Below are positions 32,497 to 43,024 of a stretch of DNA of 64,000 nucleotides, piece by piece. The stretch is taken from contig JALMQS010000055.1 of assembly GCA_024734495.1 (NCBI GenBank), positions 11,131,340 through 11,195,339 of the forward strand, read 5' to 3'. The position numbers and the translations under genes are program-made. A model generated the notes under the pieces. The model did no database searches, was not told the DNA's origin, and was given only the letters and a program-made list of their open reading frames with translations. This DNA comes from Forficula auricularia (taxonomy: Eukaryota; Arthropoda; Insecta; Dermaptera; Forficulidae). How positions within the stretch are numbered: the stretch's first letter is position 1; each line of letters starts with the position of its first letter.

Positions 32497-33120
32497 CAGG
32501 GTAGGGCAAAAGTAATCACCCTATTGGAAAACGCTATAAGAAAAGTAATCACCCGATGTTCTTTTGCTGTATTTTTTTTTTCAATGAAAAACTTTGGTTC
32601 TGCTTGTGAAATTTGTTTATTTAATCCATTAGAATTTATTCCATCAAGTCGAGAAAATGATATCGGCCAAGTGGCCGCCGCCAGAGTTGATGACCATACG
32701 GGCCCGTTTTATGGCATTTTCCATCACTCTTGCCAGAACTTCGGGCGACAGGTTCTCGCATTCCTGGCGAATATTCTCCTTAAGGGCTTCAAGAGTCTGA
32801 GGCTTGTTGACGTAAACCCGCGACTTCAAAAAACCCCATAAAAAGAAGTCTGGAACGGTTAAATCGGGTGATCTGGCCGGCCAGTGCAAATCACCAAAAC
32901 GAGAGATTAAGCGACCCGGAAATCAACTCATCAACTCTGGCGGCGGCCACTTGGCCGATATCATTTTCTCGACTTGATGGAATAAATTCTAATGGATTAA
33001 ATAAACAAATTTCACAAGCAGAACCAAAGTTTTTCATTAAAAAAAATACAGCAAAAGAACATCGGGTGATTACTTTTCTTATAGCGTTTTCCAATAGGGT
33101 GATTACTTTTGCCCCACCTG
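32497..33120. mobile_element. Snap-back mariner-like element with about 195-bp inverted arms
   Basis: Ends CAGGGTAGGGCAAAAGTAAT (after TA at 32495-32496) and the complement ATTACTTTTGCCCCACCTG at 33120. Arms 32497-32693 and 32928-33120 are nearly identical inverted copies, with a 234-bp unique loop. Each arm includes the last codons of the transposase plus the TIR. So the element looks like a transposase 3' end joined to an inverted copy of itself, explaining the twin antisense frames that both begin MENAIRKVITRCSF. Confidence 0.85.
32644..32925 (-). pseudogene. C-terminal fragment of a mariner-superfamily transposase
   Basis: Minus strand reads SRFGDLHWPARSPDLTVPDF then FFLWGFLKSRVYVNKPQTLE and NSGGGHLADIIFST with a stop at 32644. 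This is the end of the catalytic domain (SPDLTVPDFF holds the third acidic residue) and the C-terminus of a mariner-like transposase. The first two catalytic acids are not in the element. The frame is open, so the capture or deletion is recent or under no frameshift pressure yet. Confidence 0.85.
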
Positions 33121-33191
33121 CATTAACTTATCACCGTTTGAATCTATTTTTACGCATAGATACATTCATGATTACGTTTTTCTTTTCGATG

Positions 33192-33260
33192 CAGTGGCGT
33201 AGCAATATATTCAGCGCGCTGGGGCAAGTAAAATCGGTGGGCCCTTGCTTTTATTTTTTT
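33192..33260 (+). mobile_element. hAT-like end (CAGTGGCGTAGC)
   Basis: CAGTGGCGTAGCAATATATT followed by GCGCGCTGGGGCAAG. Matches the terminus style at 36171, 40374 and 55354. Its partner end was not located. Confidence 0.45.
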
Positions 33261-33781
33261 ATTTAAATAATTAACGGGCAGCTACACCCGTTTTACAAAA
33301 AGTAATATTAGAAATAACGTAATAAAGCTTCTCATCTGGTGAAATTAGCTTTAAACATTATTTAGTTTAGAAAGTGTACATTTTTACAGGTCCTAAGTGT
33401 ATCAAATGTTAAATTTATAATATATATTTTTTGAAATCAGAATTATGATAAGTCAAGTAATATACTATAATATTTAGGTGCTTTTTAATATAATTTTATT
33501 TATATAAATAAAATATATATATATATATATATATTTTTCTATACAAAATCTGGCAAATCGAAAAAAAAATTATACAGATGATTTTACACATTTTTAATTT
33601 TGCGCCCTCATGATTCGTGTTCCTGCAGCAACCTGATCCAACTGCTCCATGTTTCAAGTCACCGGAGCTTATTTGAATTTGATTACAATTTAAAAAGCTC
33701 TATAAGTAATTAATTAATGAATTTTAATTGTTTTTAGTTTAACATCAATGTCTTAGAAAAATAAACTCTATAATATTATCT

Positions 33782-33890
33782 ACTATTTTTTTTTTTTTTT
33801 TTTTTTAATGAAATTGATATGAGAAGGAGTTACACCAAAAAGTTGCAGCCCGTAAAGCCTTGGGTTAGCTCCTCCATCGTGACGATATAT
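33782..33890 (-). mobile_element. LINE or SINE 3' tail
   Basis: T-run at 33786-33807, then ATGAGAAGGAGTTACACCAA and TGGGTTAGCTCCTCCATCGTG, the complement of the LINE 3' UTR seen at 824-918 and in the SINE at 13955-14047. Only the tail was inserted. Confidence 0.7.
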
Positions 33891-33894
33891 AAAT

Positions 33895-35585
33895 GTATAC
33901 TAATAAAAATTAAAAAGTAAAGCATTCGATAAAATCAGTAATTTTTGAACATGAAAAGTTTTAGGGTAAATTTTATTTTTATAATAATATTTTTATCGAT
34001 ATGGAAAAGATTTTTCCGATGAGTTTCATGTTCAAATAAACATTACTAATTATTATATTAAAGTATTGTAATAATTTATTTAACAAATAAATCAATACGT
34101 TATTATATACTTTTAAAATTTATATACCTACATATTTTGGAGAAAATTCAATTGGTGAAACTTAAGGTAGTTGTTCCGCCAAATGCGTTTTCATAGTATT
34201 TTTTGAAATTTAGAGAGATTATTAATTAAATACTTCTGCGTCGATTGGTGGCAAAACGAAATTTATGAACAATACAGTTCCAGAGATATTAAATTTCAAA
34301 AATCTAGTTTTTCAGATTCTTATACATTGCACTATATAGGATATCGGAAAATTTACATACATATTTAATTATAATTAAGAAACCCTTCTTACCATTTTTA
34401 TAAAAAACTAAACTACCATTAAACAATAATCAATACATATTTTAGGACAATTTTGATTCATAGTTACAACACAGTATCTGATATAATAAGGAATAAATAA
34501 TGAAAAATGTATAAAAAATTTAGACTAAAAACAATTTGGCAACAGCGCATTTATTTAACCGAAAGATGCATGCGCTAGATTTTTCAAAAATTATAATTTT
34601 CATAAGGTGTAACGTAGGCGTTGATTACATTTGTTAAAAAATAACAAAACGATTTTTATAGAAATTTTTTAACTTTTAAAATGTATTGATATTTTATCTG
34701 TCATTTTAATATACAAATATTCAATCTTTTACAATGGTGCCAGATTTGTCAAACGAGCACGGGATTAGCTAGAATTGGTACATAAACAGCAAAAAGTTTT
34801 GGGCTTATGAACTATGAATCCTTATTGTCTGTTCTATATACTCTAGCATTAATTTTTTGCTAGTATTGTCGCGAAACAACTACCTTAAGCTTATGAAGGG
34901 GCTATGAAGTGTTGTTATAATAAATGTCTAATTTTCTTTGTTCTCGTATGCACATTGGTCTATTGAAATTATTCAATTGGCATTTAATTTAATTGAAAAA
35001 GCTTAATCTTTTGTTTACTAATAATGCGTAATAAATCAATAATTTAATTCCTTCTAGTAGGCTGGATTGTTTTCACACCCTCTTCAGTCAGCGCTTTTAT
35101 CGGACGGAAGTGAGATTATTAGTTGTTATTTGATAATATATCGATAACCCTTTCATAACAATGCCTTGAGCAGTTTGTCCCCTCAAAAGAGCAAATGATC
35201 AGGAAATAGGGAGTTTAATTTTTCTAATTGATTGCCCTCATTAGAGCAAAAGTAATGCATGTGCCTAATCGTATGAATTGATACTTTAGTCCTATATCAA
35301 TGTATGATGTAAGTTGACTAAATATTTATAACAGGTTTTTAAATAAACAAATTTAAGCTGGCTCTTGGCCGGGATGGAATGCTAAAACTAATTCTCACGG
35401 ATGATATTTGACTGAAGTAAAATAGAGTAGGTATATACTTCAGGCCTACTCGCCTACTGTAGAAAATAATTCTAATTACACTAATGAAGTAAAGTGTGTT
35501 CATTTGAAAAGACTATTAAAATTAAAATTGATTTTAGTTACTATATTATTTTAAATTTAATATTAACCATACTGGTTAAGATGAA
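33895..35585. other. Non-coding AT-rich stretch
   Basis: No gene or repeat recognised. AAACTTAAGGTAGTTGTTCC near 34157 has an inverted relative (CAACTACCTTAAGCTTATG) near 34880. These could be the ends of an unrecognised element of about 730 bp. Confidence 0.4.
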
Positions 35586-35589
35586 GTAT

Positions 35590-35808
35590 CGTAATCGTGA
35601 GCTGAAAAAGTTTTTTTTTCTTTTCTTCATATTTTCGAAATATCTCAAAAGCGACTGAAACTATTTTGATAAAATGAGCAAATTCACCTCGTTTCGGTTT
35701 AGCTTACAACCTTTGAAAATGAATTTCGAAAAAATTATATTTTAAGAGATATTAGTTATTTAGTATAAAATATCCATCTGGTAATTAGTGAGTGCATGAG
35801 TGGATGAC
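35590..35808 (+). repeat. Partial copy of the CATACAGAGTATGG dispersed repeat
   Basis: Shares TCGAAATATCTCAAAAGCGA, CTGAAACTATTTTGAT and ATTTCGAAAAAATTATATTT with 8.3 and 44.1 kb. Confidence 0.65.
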
Positions 35809-35823
35809 TGGATATTATTTTTT

Positions 35824-36002
35824 GAAGGAGACAATAAAATAGTGTGTTTCCGCTGGAATTATAAATTTTATTTATTTATAGCGAAACTATAGTCTCGTTA
35901 TCAAATAAATAAAATTTATAATTCCAGCAGAAGACACTGTCATTTTATTGTCACTTCAATATATAAAAATTCTGCTACTCTCCGGCAAAAACTTTCATTT
36001 TA
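35824..36002. mobile_element. Deleted ribozyme element with perfect 14-bp duplication
   Basis: GGATATTATTTTTT at 35810-35823 and 36003-36016. The 179-bp insert has short inverted arms (GGAATTATAAATTTTATTTA and complement) around a partial core GCGAAACTATAGTCTCG (35881-35897) and ends at the family terminus GCTACTCTCCGGCAAAAACT. CTGATGA and stem II are missing, as in the 26.5-kb copy. Confidence 0.85.
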
Positions 36003-36170
36003 GGATATTATTTTTTCTTGAATAAAATGAAAAAGTGACAATTCATTTTTATTTTTCAAATATCATCATTACTTCTATTATAATCCGCTTATTGCGACGA
36101 CGCGTGGCCTTTGGCACTTTTTTTAAAAATATTTTAAAATCATTTGGCCTGTTCTCCATCTTGACAATAC

Positions 36171-36350
36171 CAGTGGCGTACCGAGGAGAGCAGCGGATTA
36201 TAAATTATTTTAATACTAGGGGGCGGGGGCGAATTATCCGACTGTCAGAACATTGTAAACTAAATAAGATGCAAGCTTAAAATTTGCATTTGAATTGAAA
36301 AGATGTTGTTTTGCCGAGAGTAGCAGAGTTGTTGATTTCTCTTTATGAAT
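36171..36350 (+). mobile_element. hAT-like end and a ribozyme-element terminus
   Basis: CAGTGGCGTACCGAGGAGAG at 36171 is a hAT-type end. At about 36313-36335 TTGCCGAGAGTAGCAGAGTT is the CTATAGTC-family terminus alone. Both are fragments. Confidence 0.45.
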
Positions 36351-36630
36351 TAAAATTGCATGAAATTTAAGTTAAGACACGATCCACACTCTTTTAGACA
36401 TGTAGCATTATACAATATTTTATTCAAATTGATCATATAGGAATGTGTTTAGAAAATCATTTTTTATTTCTTACAGAGGACAGGTTTGTTAATAACCATT
36501 TCCATTAATAAAGATAAGAGTAAATAAATATTATATTTAATATTGATTTACTTATGAGTTAAGGATTCTAGGTCACTTATTTCACATTAAAATTAAAAAT
36601 TAAAGAGATATAAAAAAATTTTCCTTTTTC

Positions 36631-36666
36631 AATATATATATTTCTGGCTATCAACCCATTCTTCAG
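36631..36666 (-). ncRNA. Hammerhead ribozyme-like motif (left arm)
   Basis: Minus: CTGAAGA with an extra A before the hairpin GGGTTGATAGCC, then AGAAATATATATATTGAA. The G before GAAA's pairing base has drifted (CAGAAA instead of CCGAAA). Probably weakened. Confidence 0.5.
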
Positions 36667-36770
36667 AAAGTATGAAATAACTAATTCAACTTATTGAAAA
36701 ATCCTCTGTTCAATAAACATATATATAACCTGTTATTCAATAAGTTGAATTAGTTACTTTCTGCTACTTC

Positions 36771-36805
36771 CTGAAGATGGGTTGATAGTCCGAAATATAT
36801 ATATT
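36771..36805 (+). ncRNA. Hammerhead ribozyme-like motif (right arm)
   Basis: CTGAAGA (36771-36777), hairpin GGGTTGATAGTCC, GAAA (36792-36795), alternating AU stem III (3 bp) and AUU, with TTC before and GAA after as stem I. Confidence 0.6.
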
Positions 36806-37344
36806 GAAAAATAAAATTTTTTATATCTTTTAATTTTTTAATTTTAATGTGAAATAAGTGACCTAGAATCCTTAACTCATAGTAAATCAATATTAAGTAT
36901 AATATTTAGCTTTACTCTTATCTTTATTAATGATGTCTTCACCTTGTATTAACACACACACTCTCTACTAATTACCATTTCTATTATTTGAGAAGAAGAT
37001 TGGAAGAATGGAGATGATTTCGATATATGAAATTAATTATTTTAGATGAGTCACCATTTTTTGTAACTCTGGCTAATTTCAGATTTCAGGGGAATATACC
37101 CGAATCATAGGAAAGTTGGAATAACTTCGATGGAATAGGTGCAGTTAGGACGAATTTTTGATAAGAATCAGGAGGATGTTATCAGGACTAGCGGCGGAAT
37201 CTGAATTTAATTTCTTGATAGTTTTTTTTAATATTTGAGACCTGTAAATGATTTTGGTCATGGGGTTAGTTTGCGGAGAATAACTTGGTGATTTAAAGCT
37301 TTTTGACATCTAATGTGGAATTAGTAGTGAAAAAGAGGACGAAT

Positions 37345-37640
37345 GATTCATATTTTAGAGGGGCGCACATGGCTATGGAGCCATTTGGGTAGGATAGAGG
37401 AGGAAAGAGAGGGGGGGTGCAAAAATTCTATTGATTTTCTTAAACAGAGAATAAATTTCATCCGGTGGGACAAGATGCAAGACGGTCAGCCATCCCCCGA
37501 TAGATCGATCTTTTTGATTCGAAGATAACTTTCTTGCAAAGACTTCGCGATTTGGTAAATGCAACTCGATCATATCTGCCAGATCTGAGGAAGGTCATTT
37601 TGAAAGGTTTTAGTTTTTTCATAGACGGCATTGCCTACAA
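37345..37640 (-). mobile_element. LINE fragment upstream of the RT domain
   Basis: Minus strand sequence matches the LINE at about 14500-14700 at nucleotide level (GCATTTACCAAATCGCGAA, CTGACCGTCT.GCATCTTGTCCC, AAAATCAATAGAA). Frameshifts interrupt all frames. Confidence 0.75.
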
Positions 37641-37644
37641 AACA

Positions 37645-38140
37645 GGGGTTAAAATCCTTATTTACCTTAACCGATTTTAAGGGAACGTAGTATACTATGT
37701 CTTCTGTATTGCCTCGTTAAAGAAGTCGGCTGGTCTGGATCACATTCTTAACCTTGAAAACAGAGAAAATCTATTGGTAGCAGGTAAAGAAGTTGCATAT
37801 GTCATCTGAATCAGTTTTTTTAGAATAGCTGAATTTTTCCTGGCGTTGGGGCTTTTAAAATTGATTTCCTTTTAAAAATGATCAATATATTTGGCGAAAG
37901 TTTCGAGCACAGCTACAACCCAGCGCCCCCTGACGACTCTTGCAGAACATCGCCCTCAATGGGGAAATAATCAGGAAATGGTGTTTTTAATTTTTCTAAT
38001 TGATTACCTCTTTAAAGCGAAAGTAGTCATGTGCGTAATCGTATAAATTTGTCTTCAATAGTATTTATATTGGGGCGGATGATGGCTCATGAAGAAGGGT
38101 GTTATTTGTTTGACTGTGAGCGGAAAAATACGCATACGTT
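37645..38140. other. Non-coding stretch
   Basis: Putative intron of the homeobox-type gene. GTTAAAGAAGTCGGCTGGTC at about 37716 may be a short LINE remnant; nothing else recognised. Confidence 0.35.
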
Positions 38141-38141
38141 T

Positions 38142-38160
38142 GTCTGTCTGTCTGTCTGTT
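38142..38160 (+). repeat. (TCTG)n microsatellite
   Basis: Four to five TCTG units just inside the intron downstream of the host exon. Confidence 0.9.
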
Positions 38161-38172
38161 GGGCGTACTTAC

Positions 38173-38281
38173 AGGGGTGAGTGGGCGTGAAGGGGTAGTC
38201 CAGTGAGGGTAGCCGCGGCGCCGTCGACGGGTGTAGCGTCGGCGGGCAGTGAGTAGCAAAACATCCCCCGTGGCCCGCGAT
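38173..38281 (-). CDS. Drgx: First coding exon of a Drgx-like paired-type homeobox gene (one-base frame break)
   Basis: Minus strand: acceptor TTGTTTGCAG then the exon, then a perfect donor GTAAGT (38172-38167). ATG at 38264-38262 gives MFCY; after one extra base near 38251-38253 the frame continues HCPPTLHPSTAPRLPSLDYP and FTPTHP, leaving a single T (phase 1). Drgx, a paired-like homeodomain transcription factor of sensory neurons, starts MF..HCPP in vertebrates. As I recall arthropod orthologues, a DYPF..THPY stretch precedes the homeodomain; the leftover T would complete Y. The exon is strikingly GC-rich against its surroundings. The homeodomain exons were not seen in the window. The extra base is either a sequencing error or a real break. 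Confidence 0.6.
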
Positions 38282-38289
38282 CTGCAAAC

Positions 38290-39520
38290 AAATATCAGCC
38301 GCATATCAGCGTGGCTCTACTACTACAAACATACATACAAACTTACAAACTAATGCATAATAAGCAATACAAAAAAAAAAATCAAAAAGTTACCCGAAAA
38401 TTCAAAATAAAAAATTTGGGGTGATTATATTAACCACGTGAGTTTTTCATACTCCTTGGGGTCCCTTAATATTGTCTCGTTTTGTTTTATCCCTTTCATA
38501 ATTAATATAAAAAGCTCTATTGAAGAGAATAAATTATAAAAAAAATTCTTTTTAGCGAAAAGTTTTTGTTGAAAATACAATTTTTAAGAAACATGAGGGA
38601 TTTTTATTAATGATAATGCGTATGGAGGGGCTTTAACCGATTAACTTGAGCAATTTTTAACAAAATCGTAAACGTCGCAAATTAATTTGTATGAAAAATT
38701 AAAATTCATATATTATGTTATGATAATTCAAAATTCGCTAATTTTGGGAAAAATTTTGTCGACACATAATGAAAATTATATGGACCAACTTCATAACAAT
38801 CAATACAACACAAATAGAACAAGTGCATTAGTATATATGCTTAAGCTGTTAAAACTATTTTGATAAAAAAAATCACACTGTCAGGGCTACGAAAAAGCAT
38901 GATATAATAAATTTGATGATAATAAATAGTTGTTTTAACTTTTCTACATTCCTTTCGTCACCTTTCCGATATTACGCAGCTCACAAGTTGAGAGCCTCCT
39001 GATTTAGCGTCAAAATAGCATTGCTATTTTTTGGGTCCAACTTTGGGAGACTGATTTAGCTGGTGTATACCAGGTGTATATATCAGACATTGATGACAAA
39101 CCCTAAATAAATTTTGCAAATAATTTACTTAAGACCCGGAACTGGGTGAGCTCGGGGCCCCCTTGACCTTTGAAGAGGGGTGGCTGAGCATGTATTAGTA
39201 TTTGTTTATATTTTTTCCTGGCTAGATTAATAATATTAAATTCTAATAAAGAGACAATATTCAATTTTTCTTTCAGATCGGTATCTAATTGTTATCCTAG
39301 AACATTCAATCAGAAAGTTTGCTATTTGAAAATTTATTTCTAATGAAAATGGAGTCGAAAATAATCAAAAATTATTATTATTTTTTCCAAAATCTTGAAA
39401 TCTATTTCCAAATTCAACATTTAAAATTAAGCACTTTTATTTTTCGAAAACTTAACATTAAATTTTCAGATTTGTTATTTTAGAGAAAAAAAATTATCAG
39501 GCCAAATTGTTTTGTCCAGT
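38290..39520. other. Non-coding stretch upstream of the host exon
   Basis: Probably 5' intron or promoter-distal DNA of the homeobox-type gene. It holds ACATACATACAAACTTACAA-type low complexity at 38325-38355; no element recognised elsewhere. Confidence 0.4.
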
Positions 39521-39523
39521 ATC

Positions 39524-40127
39524 TACATATAAATCTCAATGTTTTAAGGAATTTTGATGACTTTATATTGGGCACAGGTTGGACAGCCCTGGTTTAAATC
39601 GAATGAGAGAATTAGAATTTATTTTTGAAAAGGGTCACGGATATAATAGTCCCTGACTATCCATTATCTATTGACATGTAAGAACGTGCAAAGATCTAAA
39701 AGGCAAGTCCTGACAAGTTTTAGTCCCGGAGAGAAATAATCAATTAATTGTGATTGTTCTAGAAAACCCCAATTCCCCCTGTACTAGAATGATAATTATA
39801 GACTTGCTTAGTGTCGTATGGTGGCATACAAATTGTTGAAATAATAAATATTTTAGAAAATAAAAATATGAGAAGAAGAAGAATTTTTAAATTTTCGAAA
39901 CTACATTATTATTTTTATTTTATATAGTTGAGCTTATAATTTTGCTTTTAGTGAATTTTATTCTTGAAAAAAGCTTCACGTATTGTACAAATGTACATTC
40001 ATATTTCGAAAAAGGGAATAAATATATCTATCTCTACATATAAATCTCAATGTTTTATTTTATGTTGGACCACACTCATTGCAGTGCTGGGCCGCATGCG
40101 GCCCGCGGGTCACGGGTTGGACATCCC
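39524..40127 (+). mobile_element. Two direct copies of a hAT 3' end
   Basis: CTACATATAAATCTCAATGT occurs at 39524 and about 40035, each followed by a hAT-type terminus: GGTTGGACAGCCCTG ending at 39591, and GCGGCCCGCGGGTCACGGG plus TTGGACATCCC ending at about 40127. The second copy keeps the GGCCGCATGCGGCCC palindrome usual for these ends. No transposase was found. Confidence 0.65.
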
Positions 40128-40374
40128 CAGAGGCATAGCCACGTGGGGACCCCCAAGGGCAGCTCTCATGTGATGAGTAACGACAACGACATTCCGTTTC
40201 TTATTAAAATCGACTGCTTTTTAAATATATTTCATATATTTAATTAAGAATTATGTTGTTTTTTTTCAATTCCTTGAAGTACCTATTTGTTTTATTGAAA
40301 AAAATTCCCACTAAATATTTTGATTTGTGGATTGCCCCCCCCCTCCGCATGAAAATTTTCTGGCTACGCCACTG
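40128..40374. mobile_element. hAT-like MITE, 247 bp
   Basis: Left CAGAGGCATAGCCACGTGGG, right (inverted) CAGTGGCGTAGCCAGAAAAT. Putative duplications GACATCCC (40120-40127) and GACTACCT (40375-40382) agree at 5 of 8 positions. It abuts the hAT end to its left. Confidence 0.5.
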
Positions 40375-40384
40375 GACTACCTGC

Positions 40385-40970
40385 TATATATTATTTAAAA
40401 ATATATTCCATTTTTTATTAAAGTTTTTCAGTTCTACTTTGAGGTTACATTTTAATAAAAATTTGAAAGATTTCGTCCATCTTTTCTTTCTGAACCCCCC
40501 AATTTAAACTCCGGCGCCTATATTTAGGGCGTTTGTTTTTTGGAGCTGATCCCATTTGTAAAATATCACATTCTTAAATTTTTTTTCAAATTAATGATCG
40601 TTATTAGATAATCAAAAAGAATTTAAAGACAAATAATAATAATAAAAAAAATATATATGTAATGATTGGTCGCAAATGCAATTAATCGATATATTTAATA
40701 AAAGATTTGATGTTTGTTTAATCCACCTGCTGACAAAAGTAACAGCAATTGATTTGTGAAAAATTAGAGAGTATAAATATTTAACTTAAAAAATGATAAA
40801 CAATAAATGGGAAAATAATGCCGAAGTTATTTACGGATTGAAAAGAGAAACAAGCAAATTCATTTAACAGACTGGGAATCGTAACAAATGATAATAAAAT
40901 TCAATTCATATATAGAGAAATTCTCCCTAGACGTTGGCGGGATCTAAATGAACGCTCTAAGATTTTACTT
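40385..40970. other. Non-coding AT-rich stretch
   Basis: Nothing recognised. Confidence 0.4.
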
Positions 40971-40974
40971 TATT

Positions 40975-41407
40975 TTTTTAATAAAAGATTTTATTATTAT
41001 AATTTCGATTATTTGCTCATAAGAATCGTTATTTTGCACATTGATCATATCATCGAGCTTGACCAAATTAATATGGGACCACCCCTAAGGTACCCCTCCC
41101 AACAAAAAAAGAATCATCGAAATCGGTCCACGTGGCAAAAAGTCCTCGCTGAACATACATAAAATAAATAAATAGTTAGGTATCTTGACTACCTTGGAGC
41201 CATACTGATCCAAACGCAAAAAGAATAATTAAAATAGGTTCATAAACAAAGAATTTATGCGTGAACATACATAACAAAAAAGGTTCAATACCAATGAAAT
41301 TTAAATGGGACCAATTGCTTTACAATTGGCGAAGAAATCAGGTAACATAAACACAAAATAAAAATTCAGTCGAATTAATAACCTCCTCCTTTTTGAAGTC
41401 GGTTAAA
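40975..41407 (-). repeat. 'CCGACTTCAAAAA' repeat, partial
   Basis: Ends TTTTTGAAGTCGGTTAAA at 41407. Contains GAATCATCGAAATCGGTCC, CACGTGGCAAAAAGTCCTCG and CATAAACAAAGAATTTATGC, the complement of 4475-4900. The foldback part is missing. Confidence 0.75.
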
Positions 41408-41527
41408 AGAAAGAAAAGAATGAATTTCATAGGCGCATGTCAAAAAAAATTAATCGTCTTTCGACTTTTGTCCATTTGTTATAGTTAAATTAAAATATTC
41501 TTTCTGTATAATATACGTACACACCAC

Positions 41528-41605
41528 CAGTGGCTGTTGGTGACTTTTCAACCAGGGATGCTGTCCAAAAAAGTACCCTTCATTTTTTGAAATTTTATTT
41601 TAATC
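41528..41605 (+). mobile_element. hAT-like end (CAGTGGCTGTTGGTG)
   Basis: Same end as 30049-29990 in the opposite orientation, with AACCAGGGATGCTGTC and AAAGTACCCTTCATTTTTTG. Confidence 0.6.
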
Positions 41606-41884
41606 TTCGATTTTTTTTGAAAATTTCAACGAATACATCATCATTTTCGTTATTTTTCAAATTTAAGATTAGATTTTTTTAAATATATTTTGGGACCTTC
41701 ACCCCAAACGGATACTCCTTTGTGTAAGTGAGGGTAGGAGTCAGAAATTAAATCTTGTGACGTAAAATCCGCAGTTCCTGACACATGGACTTAACTCCAA
41801 AATTCCAAACAGAGATTTCGGAAAAGTGTGGTATCGTTAGTTAGATCTTTCAAAAAGAAACAACTTTTATAAGATGCGTGACAT

Positions 41885-42484
41885 ATTGGGCGTCTCAGTC
41901 GCATCCTGACTTGTCTTGGAAATTTTCACATTTCCTCTGTGGCTTCTTATTCAGATCCAGGTGATTGCTGCTTCTCACCCACTACAAGGCTCGAATTTGC
42001 CCCTAACAGAGTCTCAAGCTACGGCTCGCATGTGTGGAGAAGAGCCTCCAAGCATTCTCTTGCCACCCTGAATGCAATTAAAAAACGAGCTATCAGGCTG
42101 ATTGACGATCCAACCTTCGCCGGCTTCCTCGACTCACTAGCGCATCTAAAGAAGTGTTTCTGTGCTTTCCCTATTTTATAGACACTATCATAAGATCTGA
42201 TGAGTTAAATTCCCCGAAAGCATACTCTTTGCGGGTGCCACGCGTTTTGCCGGGAACTCTCTTCCGGCCTCCGTCTTTTCCGACACTTATAACCTTCAAA
42301 CCTTCAAAACTGGGTGCAAAAACACCTGAGCTTCAACCCTTTCGTTTGATCAATTTCCCCTGCTCTTCAGTAATGCAAGGGTCTTTCGAGATCTATAGGG
42401 GCTTGCTTTATCTTTCACTTGTGCGCCCGGGCCTCTTCTCGCATTCTGTTGCATTTGTGTCTTAAACGGGATAAATAAAGATTG
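41885..42484 (+). mobile_element. LINE 3' end
   Basis: Reads SYGSHVWRRASKHSLATLNA and IRLIDDPTFAGFLDSLAH (to about 42150), then after a frameshift the C-terminal region, and a 3' UTR containing AATGCAAGGGTCTTTCGAGA (shared with 15680) ending AATAAAGATTG. An internal segment of the C-terminus is deleted. Confidence 0.85.
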
Positions 42485-42588
42485 CTCAGTAGACAACTGT
42501 TATCCCCATTGACGGAACGGTGCCTTGTTGATGTGCTAAGGAGCATTCATTTGTAATACAGGAATGAATGAACAATTCAGCTGCTGAT

Positions 42589-43020
42589 TGAAAAGTTTTT
42601 ATTTTGCCGAGAGGTGGCAGGGTTTGTTTATTCATAAGGCTGAAACAAAGAGGTTGCACTCTGCTTGATGCAAATAAACATACACACATATATAACAGTA
42701 CTATGTCTCTCCATATGCTGTGCAATTGTGATAATTATTTCTACTAGAATTTGTCCTAAAGATTAAATTCTTTCTCTTTTAGTAAAACACTGTCTTTTGG
42801 TTAATCTGAAGCCGAGCTGATTTTTTGAAGAAACTTATTCCAACTCTTTTCAGAAAGAGATGCTCAGATCTTTGTGATGTGTGCTATGTATATATATATA
42901 CTTATCATATATTATAGATAGACATATATTGGCATATTGTTGTAAGCAAGCTTGTTTGCATCAAGCAGAGGACAATCTTTTTGTTTCCCTCTTTCTCGAA
43001 GAGTTTATATTCACGTTTCT
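42589..43020. mobile_element. Ribozyme-element terminal fragments (CTATAGTC family)
   Basis: TTGAAAAGTTTTTATTTTGC plus CGAGAGGTGGCAG, AACAAAGAGGTTGC and GATGCAAATAAACATACACA at 42589-42690, and the facing GTTTGCATCAAGCAGAGGAC at about 42952-43000. Arms of a foldback like 54289-54732 with the ribozyme-bearing centre replaced. Confidence 0.6.
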
Positions 43021-43024
43021 TGTA

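Larger units (their letters stand above)
36508..36973. mobile_element. Foldback ribozyme element (GTTTCACC family) with 13-bp duplication
   Basis: ACCATTTCCATTA (36495-36507) and ACCATTTCTATTA (36974-36986) differ at one base. Arms about 36510-36670 and 36770-36935 are inverted copies, with a loop of about 100 bp including a further inverted repeat (CTAATTCAACTTATTGAA). Same element as 11482-12078 with a shorter loop. Confidence 0.85.

Noticed and set aside
32891..33094. Frame starting MENAIRKVITRCSF on both strands as a gene
   Set aside because: It is the antisense of the arms of the snap-back transposon.
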